Positions 24,926 to 34,160 of a DNA stretch of 43,409 nucleotides are shown one piece after another. Made by a program: the position numbers and the translations under genes. The notes beneath the pieces were generated by a model. It did not search any database, was not told where the DNA came from, and worked only from the letters and a program-made list of their open reading frames with translations. The stretch's first letter is position 1, and every line of letters begins with the position of its first letter. Where the stretch lies: the NCBI RefSeq assembly GCF_000520515.1, contig NZ_AZRY01000155.1:1-43409 (forward strand), given 5' to 3'. This stretch comes from Arthrobacter sp. H20. Its GTDB lineage: Bacteria > Actinomycetota > Actinomycetes > Actinomycetales > Micrococcaceae.

Positions 24926-26575
24926 GTGACTCCTGAAGAACTCTCTGCCGCTATCTCCTCCTGCCTGAAAGACGCTGTCGCCGCTGGCGAATTCGACGTC
25001 GTGCTTCCGTCTGAGGTGCGGGTGGAACGGCCCAGGAGCCGGGAGCACGGGGACTGGGCCACCAACATCGCTCTCCAGCTTTCGAAGCAGGCAGGGATGA
25101 ACCCGCGTGAGTTCGCCCAGATTCTCAGCGGTCGCCTGGAGCAGCTCGACGGCGTCAAGAGTGTTGCCATCGCTGGTCCCGGGTTCCTGAACATCACTCT
25201 CGACGCCGCCGCCGCGGGTGAGCTGGCACGCTCAATTGTTGACGCCGGCCCCGCCTTCGGTGCCAGTGGGCTGATGGCTGGCACCAAGATCAACCTCGAG
25301 TTCGTGTCGGCGAACCCCACCGGTCCCATCCACCTCGGTGGCACCCGCTGGGCAGCCGTCGGAGACGCGCTCGCCCGGCTCTTCCAGTCCCAGGGCGCCG
25401 ACGTGACCCGCGAATATTACTTCAACGACCACGGTGCCCAGGTTGAACGGTTCGCACGGTCCCTCTGGGCCAGTGCCAAGGGCGAGCCCTCTCCAGAAGA
25501 CGGGTACGGTGGCGCCTACATTGACGACATCGCAGCCCGGGTCCTTGTGCTCGATCCTGCGATCCTCGATCTCGAACGGGATGAGTCGATCGAGCGGTTC
25601 CGGGAGCTGGGCGTCGACCTGATGTTCAGCGACATCAAGAAGTCGCTGCACGACTTCGGTGTCGATTTTGACGTCTACTTCCATGAGCATTCACTTTTTC
25701 AGGACGGTTTCGTCGAAGGTCTGCTCGAGAACCTCAAACTCTCAGGGAACCTGTTCCTAGAGGACGGCGCCTGGTGGTTGCGGTCCACTGAATTTGGCGA
25801 CGACAAGGACCGCGTGGTCATCAAGTCCGACGGCGCCCCGGCCTACATTGCCGGCGATATCGGCTACTTCGTCAACAAACGCCGCCGCGGCTTCGATCTG
25901 AACATCATCATGCTCGGAGCGGATCACCACGGGTACGTGGCCCGGCTCAAGGCGGCCGCTGCCGCGCTGGGAGATGACCCGGACACCGTCGAGGTGCTGA
26001 TCGGCCAGATGGTCAACCTGATGAAGGACGGTGTCCCGGTCAGGATGTCCAAGCGTGCGGGGACCGTTGTCACGCTTGAGGACCTGGTCGACGCCGTCGG
26101 GGTTGACGCTGCCCGGTACACCCTTGCCCGCTTCTCGGCGGATTCCAACATCGACATCGACCTTGACCTCTTGACCCGGCGCACCAACGACAACCCGGTG
26201 TTTTATGTGCAGTACGCCCACGCCCGGACCCACGCGGTGGAGCGCAACGCAGCTGCCGCCGGCGTGGACACCAGCGCATTCGATGCCTCGGAGCTCAGCC
26301 ACCCCACCGAGGGTGAGCTGCTGGCGGCGCTCGGCCAGTTCCCAGGGATGGTTGCGCAGGCCGCAGCTTTCCGCGAACCGCATCGCGTAGCCCGCCACAT
26401 CGAGGTCATCGCCGGTACCTACCATCGCTGGTATGACGCCTGCCGGATCGCGCCACTGGGAGACGAAGCGGTCACCGACCTGCACCGCACCAGGCTCTGG
26501 CTGAACAACGCCACCCAGCAGGTTCTAGCCAACGGGCTGGGCCTCCTTGGCGTCTCAGCACCGGAGCGGATGTAA
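24926..26575 (+). CDS. argS: Arginyl-tRNA synthetase
   Basis: 549 aa from GTG 24926, the usual class Ia ArgRS length. The Add1 domain at about residues 1-110 ([11 protein letters not shown]) precedes the catalytic core with the HIGH-like motif [11 protein letters not shown] near 130. The KMSK-like motif [12 protein letters not shown] is near 373. The C-terminal DALR anticodon-binding domain ends in [27 protein letters not shown]. It charges tRNA-Arg; the tRNA-Arg(CCG) gene sits divergently upstream. lysA follows after 2 nt, the conserved argS-lysA pair of actinobacteria. Confidence 0.97.
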   Translation: MTPEELSAAISSCLKDAVAAGEFDVVLPSEVRVERPRSREHGDWATNIALQLSKQAGMNPREFAQILSGRLEQLDGVKSVAIAGPGFLNITLDAAAAGELARSIVDAGPAFGASGLMAGTKINLEFVSANPTGPIHLGGTRWAAVGDALARLFQSQGADVTREYYFNDHGAQVERFARSLWASAKGEPSPEDGYGGAYIDDIAARVLVLDPAILDLERDESIERFRELGVDLMFSDIKKSLHDFGVDFDVYFHEHSLFQDGFVEGLLENLKLSGNLFLEDGAWWLRSTEFGDDKDRVVIKSDGAPAYIAGDIGYFVNKRRRGFDLNIIMLGADHHGYVARLKAAAAALGDDPDTVEVLIGQMVNLMKDGVPVRMSKRAGTVVTLEDLVDAVGVDAARYTLARFSADSNIDIDLDLLTRRTNDNPVFYVQYAHARTHAVERNAAAAGVDTSAFDASELSHPTEGELLAALGQFPGMVAQAAAFREPHRVARHIEVIAGTYHRWYDACRIAPLGDEAVTDLHRTRLWLNNATQQVLANGLGLLGVSAPERM

Positions 26576-26577
26576 CA

Positions 26578-28047
26578 ATGACCAACGATTCACCGCTGGC
26601 CCCTGGCTGGCTGAGCTACCCTGACGACGTCAACCGGCTGAACACCGCCCTGTGGGCTCGTGATGTCGCCCGTGACGGCGATGAGCTCTCGATCGGGGGC
26701 CTGAACGTCGGGGCTCTCGCTGAACAGTTTGGCACTCCACTGTTTGTGGTGTCCGAGAACGATTTCCGGGCCCGTGCGCGCAGCTTCAAGGACGCCTTCA
26801 ATGCAGCCTTCGCCGACCTGTGCGGGGGCGTGGACATCTACTATGCAGGCAAATCCTTCCTGTGCACTGAAATTGCCCACTGGGTAGCCGAAGAAGGCCT
26901 GCGGCTGGATACCTGCTCCGGCGGTGAGCTCGCCATTGCCATGCGGGCCGGTATACCGGGGGAGCACCTTGGACTTCACGGGAACAACAAGTCCGACGCC
27001 GAGCTGGGACGGGCGCTGGATGTGAACGTGGGGCGCATCGTGGTGGACAGCCTGCCCGAGCTGGAGCGGGTCGCCGCGCTGGCTGGCGCCCGCGGCACCA
27101 CCGCCAACGTGATGTTGAGGCTCACCCCAGGCGTCCATGCTTCTACCCACGAGTTCATCGCGACCGCCCACGAGGACCAGAAGTTCGGGCTTTCCCTGGC
27201 TGGCGCAGCGGGCAGCTCGAGTCCTGCGGGTTCGGTGGCGGCCTCAGGCGACCACGCCTCACCCGCCGCCCAGGCAGTCGCTGCCGCGCTAGCCCACGAG
27301 TCCATCAACCTCCTGGGCGTTCATTGCCACATCGGATCGCAGATCTTCGAGTCTGAGGGCTTCGAACTTGCCGCACGCAGGCTACTGGCCTTCCTGGCAC
27401 AGGTCCGGGACCGCCACGGCGTCGAACTCCCCGAACTGGATCTCGGCGGCGGCTACGGGATCGCCTACACCGAGGCCGACAAGCCCCGCCCTCCGGCGGA
27501 AATCGCGACGGCGATGGCCGACGTCGTCGGGTCCACCTGTGCCCTGCTGGGCCTGCGCGTCCCACGGATTTCCATTGAGCCCGGGCGGGCGATAGTCGGG
27601 TCAACCACCTTTACTCTGTACACGGCGGGCACCACCAAATCTGTCAGGGTTGACGTCGACGGCGCCGACAGTCAGCCGCGGCGGTACGTGTCGGTGGATG
27701 GCGGAATGAGCGACAACCCCCGTCCAGTCCTCTACGATGCTGACTACTCAGCGGTGCTCGCCTCCCGGGCGTCGGCTGCCACCCCAGTATTGTCCCGGGT
27801 GGTCGGGATGCACTGCGAGAGCGGCGACATAGTGGTCCGGGATGTCTACCTTCCCGAGGACACTGACGCCGGTGATCTCGTGGCAGTTCCAGGCACTGGA
27901 GCCTACTGTTGGGCGCTGTCCAGCAACTACAACTGGGTTGCCCGCCCACCGGTCGTGGCAGTCCGGGATGGCAGTGCACGGCTGATCGTGCGCGGCGAAA
28001 CCGAGGACGACATCCTGGCCCGCGACATTCCCCGCACCACCAACTGA
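26578..28047 (+). CDS. lysA: Diaminopimelate decarboxylase
   Basis: 489 aa from ATG 26578, two bases after argS. The PLP lysine is K92 in YYAGKSFLC of the TIM barrel. Substrate and phosphate sites appear in VHCHIGSQIFE, DLGGGYGIAYTEAD and SIEPGRAIVGSTT. The cross-subunit Cys is C413 in MHCESGDIV. It makes L-lysine from meso-diaminopimelate. An Ala/Ser/Gly-rich insert (about residues 212-240, AAGSSSPAGSVAAS) breaks the barrel after DQKFGLSL and is not part of the core fold. It is the second gene of the argS-lysA-hom-thrC-thrB cluster. Confidence 0.96.
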   Translation: MTNDSPLAPGWLSYPDDVNRLNTALWARDVARDGDELSIGGLNVGALAEQFGTPLFVVSENDFRARARSFKDAFNAAFADLCGGVDIYYAGKSFLCTEIAHWVAEEGLRLDTCSGGELAIAMRAGIPGEHLGLHGNNKSDAELGRALDVNVGRIVVDSLPELERVAALAGARGTTANVMLRLTPGVHASTHEFIATAHEDQKFGLSLAGAAGSSSPAGSVAASGDHASPAAQAVAAALAHESINLLGVHCHIGSQIFESEGFELAARRLLAFLAQVRDRHGVELPELDLGGGYGIAYTEADKPRPPAEIATAMADVVGSTCALLGLRVPRISIEPGRAIVGSTTFTLYTAGTTKSVRVDVDGADSQPRRYVSVDGGMSDNPRPVLYDADYSAVLASRASAATPVLSRVVGMHCESGDIVVRDVYLPEDTDAGDLVAVPGTGAYCWALSSNYNWVARPPVVAVRDGSARLIVRGETEDDILARDIPRTTN

Positions 28048-28063
28048 TTGCAGGAGCGACACC

Positions 28064-29416
28064 ATTTCATTTGATCCAGCTTCGAAAACTCCCAACGCGT
28101 CCACCCTCCGGGTCGCACTGCTGGGCTGCGGCAACGTGGGCTCCCAGGTGGCCCGGATTTTGCTCGAAGACGCCGATGCGCTGGCTGCACGCACCGGAGC
28201 CCGGCTCGAACTGACAGGCATCGCAGTGCGCACCATCGATGCGCCCCGCGACGTCGACTTGCCGCGGGAGCTTTTCACCACAGATGCTGAATCACTGGTC
28301 GAGGACGCCGACATTGTCATTGAGCTGATGGGTGGGATCGAACCAGCACGGACGTTGATCCTGCGCTCCATCGAGCACGGCGCGACAGTGGTTAGCGGCA
28401 ACAAGGCGCTGCTGGCGCTCGATGGTCCCACCCTGTATGAGAAGGCTGACGCCGCTAAAGTCCAGCTCTCCTATGAGGCAGCAGTGGCGGGGGCAATCCC
28501 TATCCTGCGCCCTATCCGTGACAGTCTCTCCGGCGACCGCATCACCCGGGTTCTCGGAATTGTTAATGGAACCACCAACTTCATTCTCGACCAGATGGAC
28601 ACCACCGGCGCCCAATTTGACGACGCCTTGGCCGAGGCCCAGCGCCTGGGCTACGCGGAAGCCGATCCCACTGCCGATGTTGAGGGTCACGACGCCGCAG
28701 CGAAGGGAGCCATTCTTGCTTCCCTCTCCTTCCACACCCGCTTTGCGCTGGAGGACGTCTACTGCGAGGGCATCACCAAGGTAACCGCAGCTGATATCGC
28801 GGCTGCCAAGGATGCCGGGTTCGTCATCAAACTCCTCGCTATCGCCGAGCTAGTCCCACGGGACGGAGCCGACGGTACCGGCACTGAGGGTGTCAGCGTC
28901 AGGGTGCACCCCACTCTTTTGCCACGGGACCACCCACTGGCGGCGGTCCACGGTGCCTTCAACGCAGTCTTCGTCGAGGCTGAGAACGCCGGTGAGCTGA
29001 TGTTCTATGGCCAGGGCGCCGGCGGCACACCCACCGCCTCGGCCGTCCTGGGTGACGTTGTCAGCGCTGCTCGACGGCTGGTGCTAGGCGGACCTGGACG
29101 GACCGAAACCACAACCGGCCACGTACCTGCCCTGAGTATCGATTCGGTCAGCACCAGCTATTCGATCGGGCTCGATGTCGCTGATCAGCCGGGAGTACTT
29201 GCACGGATCGCCCAGCTGTTCACAGAACAGGGTGTGTCAATCGAAACCCTTCGGCAGAGCATCCATCACGCAGATGACGCGGGACAAGCCACGGCAGAGC
29301 TACGCATCGTGACACACCGGGCCAGCGAGGCAGCGCTCGCTGCAACAGTTGAACAGATCCAGGACCTGGACGTCATCAATTCAGTGACGAGTGTCCTTCG
29401 AGTGGAAGGAGCCTAA
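28064..29416 (+). CDS. hom: Homoserine dehydrogenase, predicted ATT start
   Basis: 450 aa if begun at ATT 28064, which lies 7 nt after a perfect AGGAG (28052-28056). The first ordinary start, GTG 28136, falls inside the NAD(P)-binding motif and would remove the first strand and GCGN of RVALLGCGNVGSQVA, so translation must begin upstream. No in-frame ATG, GTG or TTG exists between the SD and that motif. Beyond the Rossmann domain, NGTTNFILDQM and the catalytic region around EADPTADVEGHDAAAK are present. A C-terminal ACT domain (YSIGLDVADQPGVLARIAQLF) likely mediates threonine feedback. The product feeds threonine and methionine synthesis. The gap to lysA is 16 nt. Confidence 0.93.
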   Translation: MSFDPASKTPNASTLRVALLGCGNVGSQVARILLEDADALAARTGARLELTGIAVRTIDAPRDVDLPRELFTTDAESLVEDADIVIELMGGIEPARTLILRSIEHGATVVSGNKALLALDGPTLYEKADAAKVQLSYEAAVAGAIPILRPIRDSLSGDRITRVLGIVNGTTNFILDQMDTTGAQFDDALAEAQRLGYAEADPTADVEGHDAAAKGAILASLSFHTRFALEDVYCEGITKVTAADIAAAKDAGFVIKLLAIAELVPRDGADGTGTEGVSVRVHPTLLPRDHPLAAVHGAFNAVFVEAENAGELMFYGQGAGGTPTASAVLGDVVSAARRLVLGGPGRTETTTGHVPALSIDSVSTSYSIGLDVADQPGVLARIAQLFTEQGVSIETLRQSIHHADDAGQATAELRIVTHRASEAALAATVEQIQDLDVINSVTSVLRVEGA

Positions 29417-30544
29417 GTGGCTCACCAATGGCGCGGCGTTATCCGCGAATACGCAGAACGCTTGCCCGTCTCGGAGACCACAACGATCATCACCCTGGGC
29501 GAAGGTGGGACTCCACTGGTGCCAGCCAAGGCGCTTTCCGAGCTGACCGGGTCCCAAGTCTTCCTCAAAGTGGAAGGAATGAACCCCACTGGGTCGTTCA
29601 AGGATCGGGGCATGACCATGGCCATCACAGCGGCGATCGAATCCGGGGCGAAGGCAGTGGTTTGCGCCTCGACCGGTAACACCTCAGCCTCGGCGGCCGC
29701 CTATGCTACCCAGGCAGGCATCACCTGCGCCGTGCTGGTCCCGGACGGCAAGATCTCAATGGGTAAGCTCAGCCAGGCCATCGCGCATGGCGCCGAACTG
29801 TTGCAGGTTAACGGCAACTTCGACAATTGCCTCGACGTGGCACGAAAGCTTGCCGAGGCGTACCCGGTTTTTCTGGTTAACTCGGTCAATCCCGCCCGGA
29901 TTGAGGGTCAGAAAACCGCTGCCTTTGAGGTAGTTGACGTCCTGGGCGACGCACCTGACTACCACCTGTTACCGGTTGGAAATGCAGGCAACATCACCGC
30001 TTACTGGAAGGGCTACCGGGAGTACTCTGAGCCGTACACCAACCCACACGGTGTTGACGACGGGACTGTGCTGCCGCCCGTCGCTACCAAACGTCCGGTG
30101 ATGTGGGGCTTCCAGGCTGAAGGCGCTTCGCCTCTGGTCAAGGGCCACCCCGTTACCGAACCCGACACCATTGCGACGGCGATCCGGATTGGCAACCCTG
30201 CATCATGGGATCAGGCAATTGCGGCGAGGGATGAATCCGGAGGACTGATTGAATCAGTGACCGATGAGGAGATTCTCGAAGCGCACCGTTGGCTGTCTGC
30301 GCGCGAAGGTGTCTTTGTCGAGCCAGCGTCGGCTGCAGGGGTCGCGGGCCTCCTGAAAAAGCATGCAGCGGGTGCAGCGCCCGTCGGCAAAACCATAGTG
30401 ATCACCGTAACGGGCCATGGCCTCAAGGACCCCCAGTGGGCACTGAAAGCCGCGGACGGGTCCGACGTGGAGCCGACCAAAGTGGATTTCGACGTCGTCA
30501 GCGTCGCTACAGCGCTGGGGCTTGAGGACCGCGCGGGTGAGTGA
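29417..30544 (+). CDS. thrC: Threonine synthase
   Basis: 375 aa from GTG 29417, the base after the hom stop, with AAGGAG in the end of hom. The PLP lysine is K62 in [17 protein letters not shown]. The phosphate loop is [18 protein letters not shown], and the C-terminal part includes [14 protein letters not shown]. It is the shorter (actinobacterial/plant-like class) threonine synthase, which converts O-phosphohomoserine to threonine. Its last codons overlap thrB by 8 nt, so hom-thrC-thrB is a single translationally coupled unit. Confidence 0.96.
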   Translation: MAHQWRGVIREYAERLPVSETTTIITLGEGGTPLVPAKALSELTGSQVFLKVEGMNPTGSFKDRGMTMAITAAIESGAKAVVCASTGNTSASAAAYATQAGITCAVLVPDGKISMGKLSQAIAHGAELLQVNGNFDNCLDVARKLAEAYPVFLVNSVNPARIEGQKTAAFEVVDVLGDAPDYHLLPVGNAGNITAYWKGYREYSEPYTNPHGVDDGTVLPPVATKRPVMWGFQAEGASPLVKGHPVTEPDTIATAIRIGNPASWDQAIAARDESGGLIESVTDEEILEAHRWLSAREGVFVEPASAAGVAGLLKKHAAGAAPVGKTIVITVTGHGLKDPQWALKAADGSDVEPTKVDFDVVSVATALGLEDRAGE

Positions 30545-31547
30545 ACGGGTGCCCGCGCCGGAGGTTGACCACGCTGTCGGCAGCACCAGGATGGTGGCGG
30601 CGGGTCAGGAGGCAACGATCCGGGTCCCCGCAACCAGCGCGAACCTGGGGCCGGGGTTCGACAGCCTGGGTCTTGCGGTCTCCCTGTTCGACACTGTCAG
30701 GGTGCGAACCACCACCAGCGGAACTGTCAGTGTCGCTGTGACTGGCGAGGGCGCCGATGAGCTGCCCAGCGACGGAACCCATCTGGTCGCCCGTACTCTC
30801 CTGAGCACCCTCGAAAGGGCAGGATTCGGTTGCCCCGGCCTTGAACTGGAAACACAGAATCTGATCCCCCACGGCAGGGGCCTCGGTTCCTCTGCGGCGG
30901 CTATTGTCTCGGCCGTCCTGGCTGCCAATTTTTTGCTTCCGGAGGATAACCGGGTGGACGAGGCGGGAGTCCTCCAACTGTGCTCGACTCTTGAGGGTCA
31001 TCCTGACAACGTGGCACCTGCCCTGCTGGGGGCCCTGGCTATCTCGTGGGAAACGGGAAGACTTTTTCGAAGCACCCGTGTGCCGGTTCATCAAGCGATT
31101 GTCCCCGTAGCGGCAATCCCCTCGACTTCCCTGTCGACTGAGACAGCACGGGCGCTGCTTCCGGCTTCCGTTTCCCACTCAAGCGCCGCGACCAACGCTG
31201 GTCGCGCCGCACTCCTGGTCCACGCGTTGTCGCACAGGCCTGAGTTCCTGTTGGACGCCACTGCCGATTTACTGCATCAGGACTATCGCGCTCAGGCGAT
31301 GCTGCCCAGTGCCACTCTCATGCGGCAACTTCGGGCGCAGGGATTTCCGGCGGTGATCTCCGGTGCTGGCCCGACAGTAATGACCCTGGCCACCAGTGAT
31401 GCCGAGGCTGAGGCGGTCAAGGAAGTCATTGAGTCGCTATCCGTAGATCAAACCAATGCAGATTCCCTGCCCCGGTGGCGCGTCCTAAAGCTGCCTGTGG
31501 CCGTTGAGGGTGCTAAACTGGTGGTGCACCAACGGAATGGACCGTGA
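30537..31547 (+). CDS. thrB: Homoserine kinase
   Basis: 336 aa from GTG 30537, overlapping thrC by 8 nt. TTG 30522 and ATG 30591 are in-frame alternatives. I prefer GTG 30537 for its position at the thrC stop and GAGG about 10 nt upstream. It is a GHMP kinase: [20 protein letters not shown] near the N-terminus, the ATP loop [18 protein letters not shown] near residue 110, and [10 protein letters not shown] in the C-terminal domain. It phosphorylates homoserine for ThrC. Its stop codon is shared with the GTG of the 27-codon Cys-rich ORF. Confidence 0.95.
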   Translation: MSERVPAPEVDHAVGSTRMVAAGQEATIRVPATSANLGPGFDSLGLAVSLFDTVRVRTTTSGTVSVAVTGEGADELPSDGTHLVARTLLSTLERAGFGCPGLELETQNLIPHGRGLGSSAAAIVSAVLAANFLLPEDNRVDEAGVLQLCSTLEGHPDNVAPALLGALAISWETGRLFRSTRVPVHQAIVPVAAIPSTSLSTETARALLPASVSHSSAATNAGRAALLVHALSHRPEFLLDATADLLHQDYRAQAMLPSATLMRQLRAQGFPAVISGAGPTVMTLATSDAEAEAVKEVIESLSVDQTNADSLPRWRVLKLPVAVEGAKLVVHQRNGP

Positions 31548-31627
31548 CCCGTCTTTACTGTCGTAACTGTTTCAAGCAGTCGCAAGGTGGCAGGATGGAT
31601 TACTGTTCAGCTGAGTGCTTCTGCTGA
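31544..31627 (+). CDS. 27-aa cysteine-rich zinc-ribbon-like small protein
   Basis: GTG 31544 overlaps the thrB stop as GTGA, a typical coupling arrangement. The 27-residue product has five Cys in the pattern CxxC-x11-CxxxC-x-C (YCRNCFKQ, then DYCSAECFC). CxxC with a following YCSxxC is how small zinc ribbons and treble-clef knuckles such as DUF2256-type peptides bind zinc. No dedicated SD is clear, so expression would depend on reinitiation after thrB. It could be a genuine metal-binding micro-protein or a leader peptide of rho. I do not recognise the family. Confidence 0.5.
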   Translation: MTRLYCRNCFKQSQGGRMDYCSAECFC

Positions 31628-31899
31628 AATGGCCGTCATTGTCTTTTGACCGCTGCAAAGCTGCATGATTATCAGCAGTCGCATCACCTCCGGTGTAACC
31701 TCCCACGAACGTCAGAGTGCCATCGGTTTGAAGATAAACCGAAAGCCTACTTACTTCCGAAGGTTCCTAGCACGTACGGCCAGGCCGGACTCTTCCGGCA
31801 GGACCGAACCCTTACCGCCAGTTCGTATAACGGCGGCGGGGCTAACCAAACGCGGTCCACATCAGAGTTGGACCGCCCGACGAGGGGGAAGGATCCTTC
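31628..31899 (+). promoter_or_regulatory. Structured 5' leader of rho
   Basis: This 272-bp gap has no convincing gene. A TTGACC (31646-31651) with GATTAT (31667-31672) 15 nt away is a possible promoter. Three perfect hairpins follow: TCGGTTT/AAACCGA (31723-31742), GCCGGA/TCCGGC (31784-31799) and GCGGTCCA/TGGACCGC (31852-31876). The last ends 7 nt before the long SD GGGGGAAGGA (31884-31893). Long leaders are usual for rho genes, which autoregulate by premature termination. Confidence 0.5.
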
Positions 31900-34092
31900 G
31901 TGACTGAAACCACTGACCTGTTATCAGGTGTGGACACATCAACCGCCGGCACAGCCGACGCTCCCGCTTCCAAAAGCTCCGGCCTTGCCGGGCTGAAGCT
32001 CGCCCAGCTCCAGGCCCTTGCCGGCCAACTGGGTATCACCGGCGGGTCCAGGATGCGCAAAGGCGACCTGGTCTCGGCCATCTCAGATCATCAGCGTGGT
32101 TCAGCGGTTGCAGACCGTCCCAAGGACGGCTCAGCAACCGAAGGAAACGGTGCCGCGGAGCCAGAATCCAGCCAGTCAAACGGGTCCACCCGTTCCTCGC
32201 GCCGTTCGTCCGGCCGCGCCGGAAGCCCCGCCGCTGCCGCTTCATCGGACGGCGAGGAGACTGCACCAGAGCAGACCGAACGTCCTTCGCGTACCCGGAA
32301 CCGTAATCGGCGTGCCGGATCCGACGGCGTTGTAAGCGTACCGACCGCTGACGCCGCCCAGCCGGAGGCGACTAACGGTTCAACAGGCGACGATGCCGAC
32401 AACAACGGCAGCGACAACAGCGGCCGTGACAACAGCGGAGAGCGGTCACGTGGACGTTCCCCCCGCGAGAATCGCCGTGGCCGTCGCGGCGAAGAGCGCG
32501 CTGAGGGCACGTCGAGTGAGGCAGCCGAGTCGTCGTCCGATGAATCCTCGCGTGGCGCCGACCGGGGCAGCCAGGGTGGCGACTCGGCCACCGGTTCCAA
32601 CGAGCAGACCGAGTCGAACGGCCGCAATGATCGTGGCGGACGCACCCGGAATGACAACCGGAACGACAACAACGACAACCGGAACAACGACAACCGGAAC
32701 GACAACAACCGGGATGATGACAGCCGGGGCCGCAACCGCAACCGCCGCAACCGTAATTCCCGCGATGACAGCGGCAACGGAAATGATCGCGGAAACGACC
32801 GCGGCAATGATCGCGGAAACGACCGCGGACAGGGCAATGACCGTGGCAGCCGGTTCCGTGACCGCAACGACAGGAACGACCGTCGTCGCAACCGCAACCA
32901 GAACCCCGAGGTCGACGACGTCGAGGTCACTGACGACGACGTCCTGCTGCCCGTCGCTGGCATCCTCGACGTCCTGGAAAACTACGCGTTCGTGCGGACC
33001 TCGGGCTACCTGCCCGGCCCCAACGATGTCTACGTATCCCTGGCCCAGGTCAAGAAGCACAATCTGCGCAAGGGCGACGCCGTGGTTGGCGCCATCAGGG
33101 CGCCCCGTGACGGCGAGAACCAGAACAACACGCGCCAGAAGTTCAACGCGCTGATCCGCGTCACTTCGGTGAACGGCAAGCCCGCAGAGGACCTCAAGGA
33201 CCGCGTTGAGTTCGCCAAGCTGGTCCCGTTGTATCCCACCGAACGCCTGCGCCTTGAGACTGAGGCGAAGAAAATCGGGCCTCGAGTCATCGACCTGGTG
33301 GCGCCCATCGGCAAGGGCCAGCGCGGTCTGATCGTTTCGCCGCCGAAGGCAGGCAAGACACTCATCCTGCAGGCCATCGCCAACGCGATCACCATCAACA
33401 ATCCTGAGGTTCACCTCATGATGGTGCTGGTCGACGAACGGCCCGAGGAAGTCACCGACATGCAGCGCACGGTCAAGGGGGAGGTCATTGCCTCGACCTT
33501 CGACCGGCCAGCTGATGACCACACCACGGTCGCCGAACTCTCCATCGAACGCGCCAAGCGTCTCGTGGAGATGGGAATGGATGTGGTGGTGCTGCTCGAT
33601 TCGATGACACGTCTGGGCCGTGCCTACAACCTGGCAGCGCCGGCCTCCGGCCGGATCCTGTCCGGTGGCGTGGACTCCGCTGCTCTCTACCCGCCGAAGC
33701 GCTTTTTCGGTGCAGCCCGCAACATCGAAAACGGTGGATCCCTCACCATCCTTGCCACTGCACTCGTGGAGACCGGGTCCAAGATGGACGAGGTCATCTT
33801 TGAGGAGTTCAAGGGCACCGGCAACATGGAACTGCGCCTGTCCCGGAACCTCGCCGACAAGCGGATCTTCCCGGCGGTTGATGTGAACGCGTCAGGTACC
33901 CGTCGTGAAGAGAAGCTGTTGTCCCCGGACGAGGTCAAGATCATGTGGAAGCTGCGCCGGGTTCTGTCCGGACTGGGCGAGCAGCAGTCACTTGAATTAC
34001 TGACCAACAAGATTCGGGAAACCCAGTCGAACGTCGAGTTCCTGATGCAGGTCCAGAAGACCACGCTCGGTTCCAAGAACGACGACGACTAG
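31900..34092 (+). CDS. rho: Transcription termination factor Rho with long disordered insert
   Basis: 730 aa from GTG 31900, against about 420 for E. coli Rho. Residues 25-65 are the Rho N-terminal SAP-like domain (LAGLKLAQLQALAGQLGITG). Residues 70-345 are a disordered insert: Ser/Glu-rich first, then Asn/Asp/Arg/Gly-rich. The cold-shock-like RNA-binding domain starts near 348 (PVAGILDVLENYAFVR). The RecA-type motor has Walker A SPPKAGKT at 480-487, VLVDERPEEVTDM and VVVLLDSMTRLGRAYN. In Micrococcus luteus a comparable insert lets Rho act on structured high-GC RNA. The hexameric helicase terminates transcription. Confidence 0.97.
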   Translation: MTETTDLLSGVDTSTAGTADAPASKSSGLAGLKLAQLQALAGQLGITGGSRMRKGDLVSAISDHQRGSAVADRPKDGSATEGNGAAEPESSQSNGSTRSSRRSSGRAGSPAAAASSDGEETAPEQTERPSRTRNRNRRAGSDGVVSVPTADAAQPEATNGSTGDDADNNGSDNSGRDNSGERSRGRSPRENRRGRRGEERAEGTSSEAAESSSDESSRGADRGSQGGDSATGSNEQTESNGRNDRGGRTRNDNRNDNNDNRNNDNRNDNNRDDDSRGRNRNRRNRNSRDDSGNGNDRGNDRGNDRGNDRGQGNDRGSRFRDRNDRNDRRRNRNQNPEVDDVEVTDDDVLLPVAGILDVLENYAFVRTSGYLPGPNDVYVSLAQVKKHNLRKGDAVVGAIRAPRDGENQNNTRQKFNALIRVTSVNGKPAEDLKDRVEFAKLVPLYPTERLRLETEAKKIGPRVIDLVAPIGKGQRGLIVSPPKAGKTLILQAIANAITINNPEVHLMMVLVDERPEEVTDMQRTVKGEVIASTFDRPADDHTTVAELSIERAKRLVEMGMDVVVLLDSMTRLGRAYNLAAPASGRILSGGVDSAALYPPKRFFGAARNIENGGSLTILATALVETGSKMDEVIFEEFKGTGNMELRLSRNLADKRIFPAVDVNASGTRREEKLLSPDEVKIMWKLRRVLSGLGEQQSLELLTNKIRETQSNVEFLMQVQKTTLGSKNDDD
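32650..32712 (+). repeat. Asn/Asp/Arg codon repeat in rho
   Basis: Imperfect tandem copies of GACAACCGGAAC with AACGACAAC spacers encode repeating DNRN/NDN units. The purine-rich plus strand would itself be unstructured RNA, which may matter for Rho loading on its own message. Confidence 0.85.
32773..32847 (+). repeat. Tandem 12-bp NDRG codon repeat in rho
   Basis: Five near-identical 12-bp units (AATGATCGCGGA and variants with AACGACCGCGGC) encode NDRG repeats, the last after a GQG break. Alternate units share codons, so the array probably grew by duplicating a 24-bp pair. Slippage would change length in frame. Confidence 0.9.
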
Positions 34093-34103
34093 CAAGCCAG
34101 CCG

Positions 34104-34144
34104 CCGCCCACGCTCGTCCGGTCCGCCGGATAGAGCGTGGGCGG
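34104..34144 (+). terminator. rho 3' terminator hairpin
   Basis: A perfect 12-bp stem CCGCCCACGCTC/GAGCGTGGGCGG (34104-34115, 34133-34144) has an inner TCCGG/CCGGA stem in its loop. It starts 11 nt after the rho stop and is followed by the weakly T-rich TGTTGTGCTT. Confidence 0.85.
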
Positions 34145-34160
34145 TGTTGTGCTTAACCAA

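Noticed and set aside
24696-24929. A 77-codon frame over the tRNA region
   Set aside because: It crosses the tRNA-Arg gene on the opposite strand and has no coding support.
32446-33522. A 358-codon open frame antisense to rho
   Set aside because: Low-complexity Val/Ala runs mirror the Asn/Arg repeats of rho; no SD and no domain.
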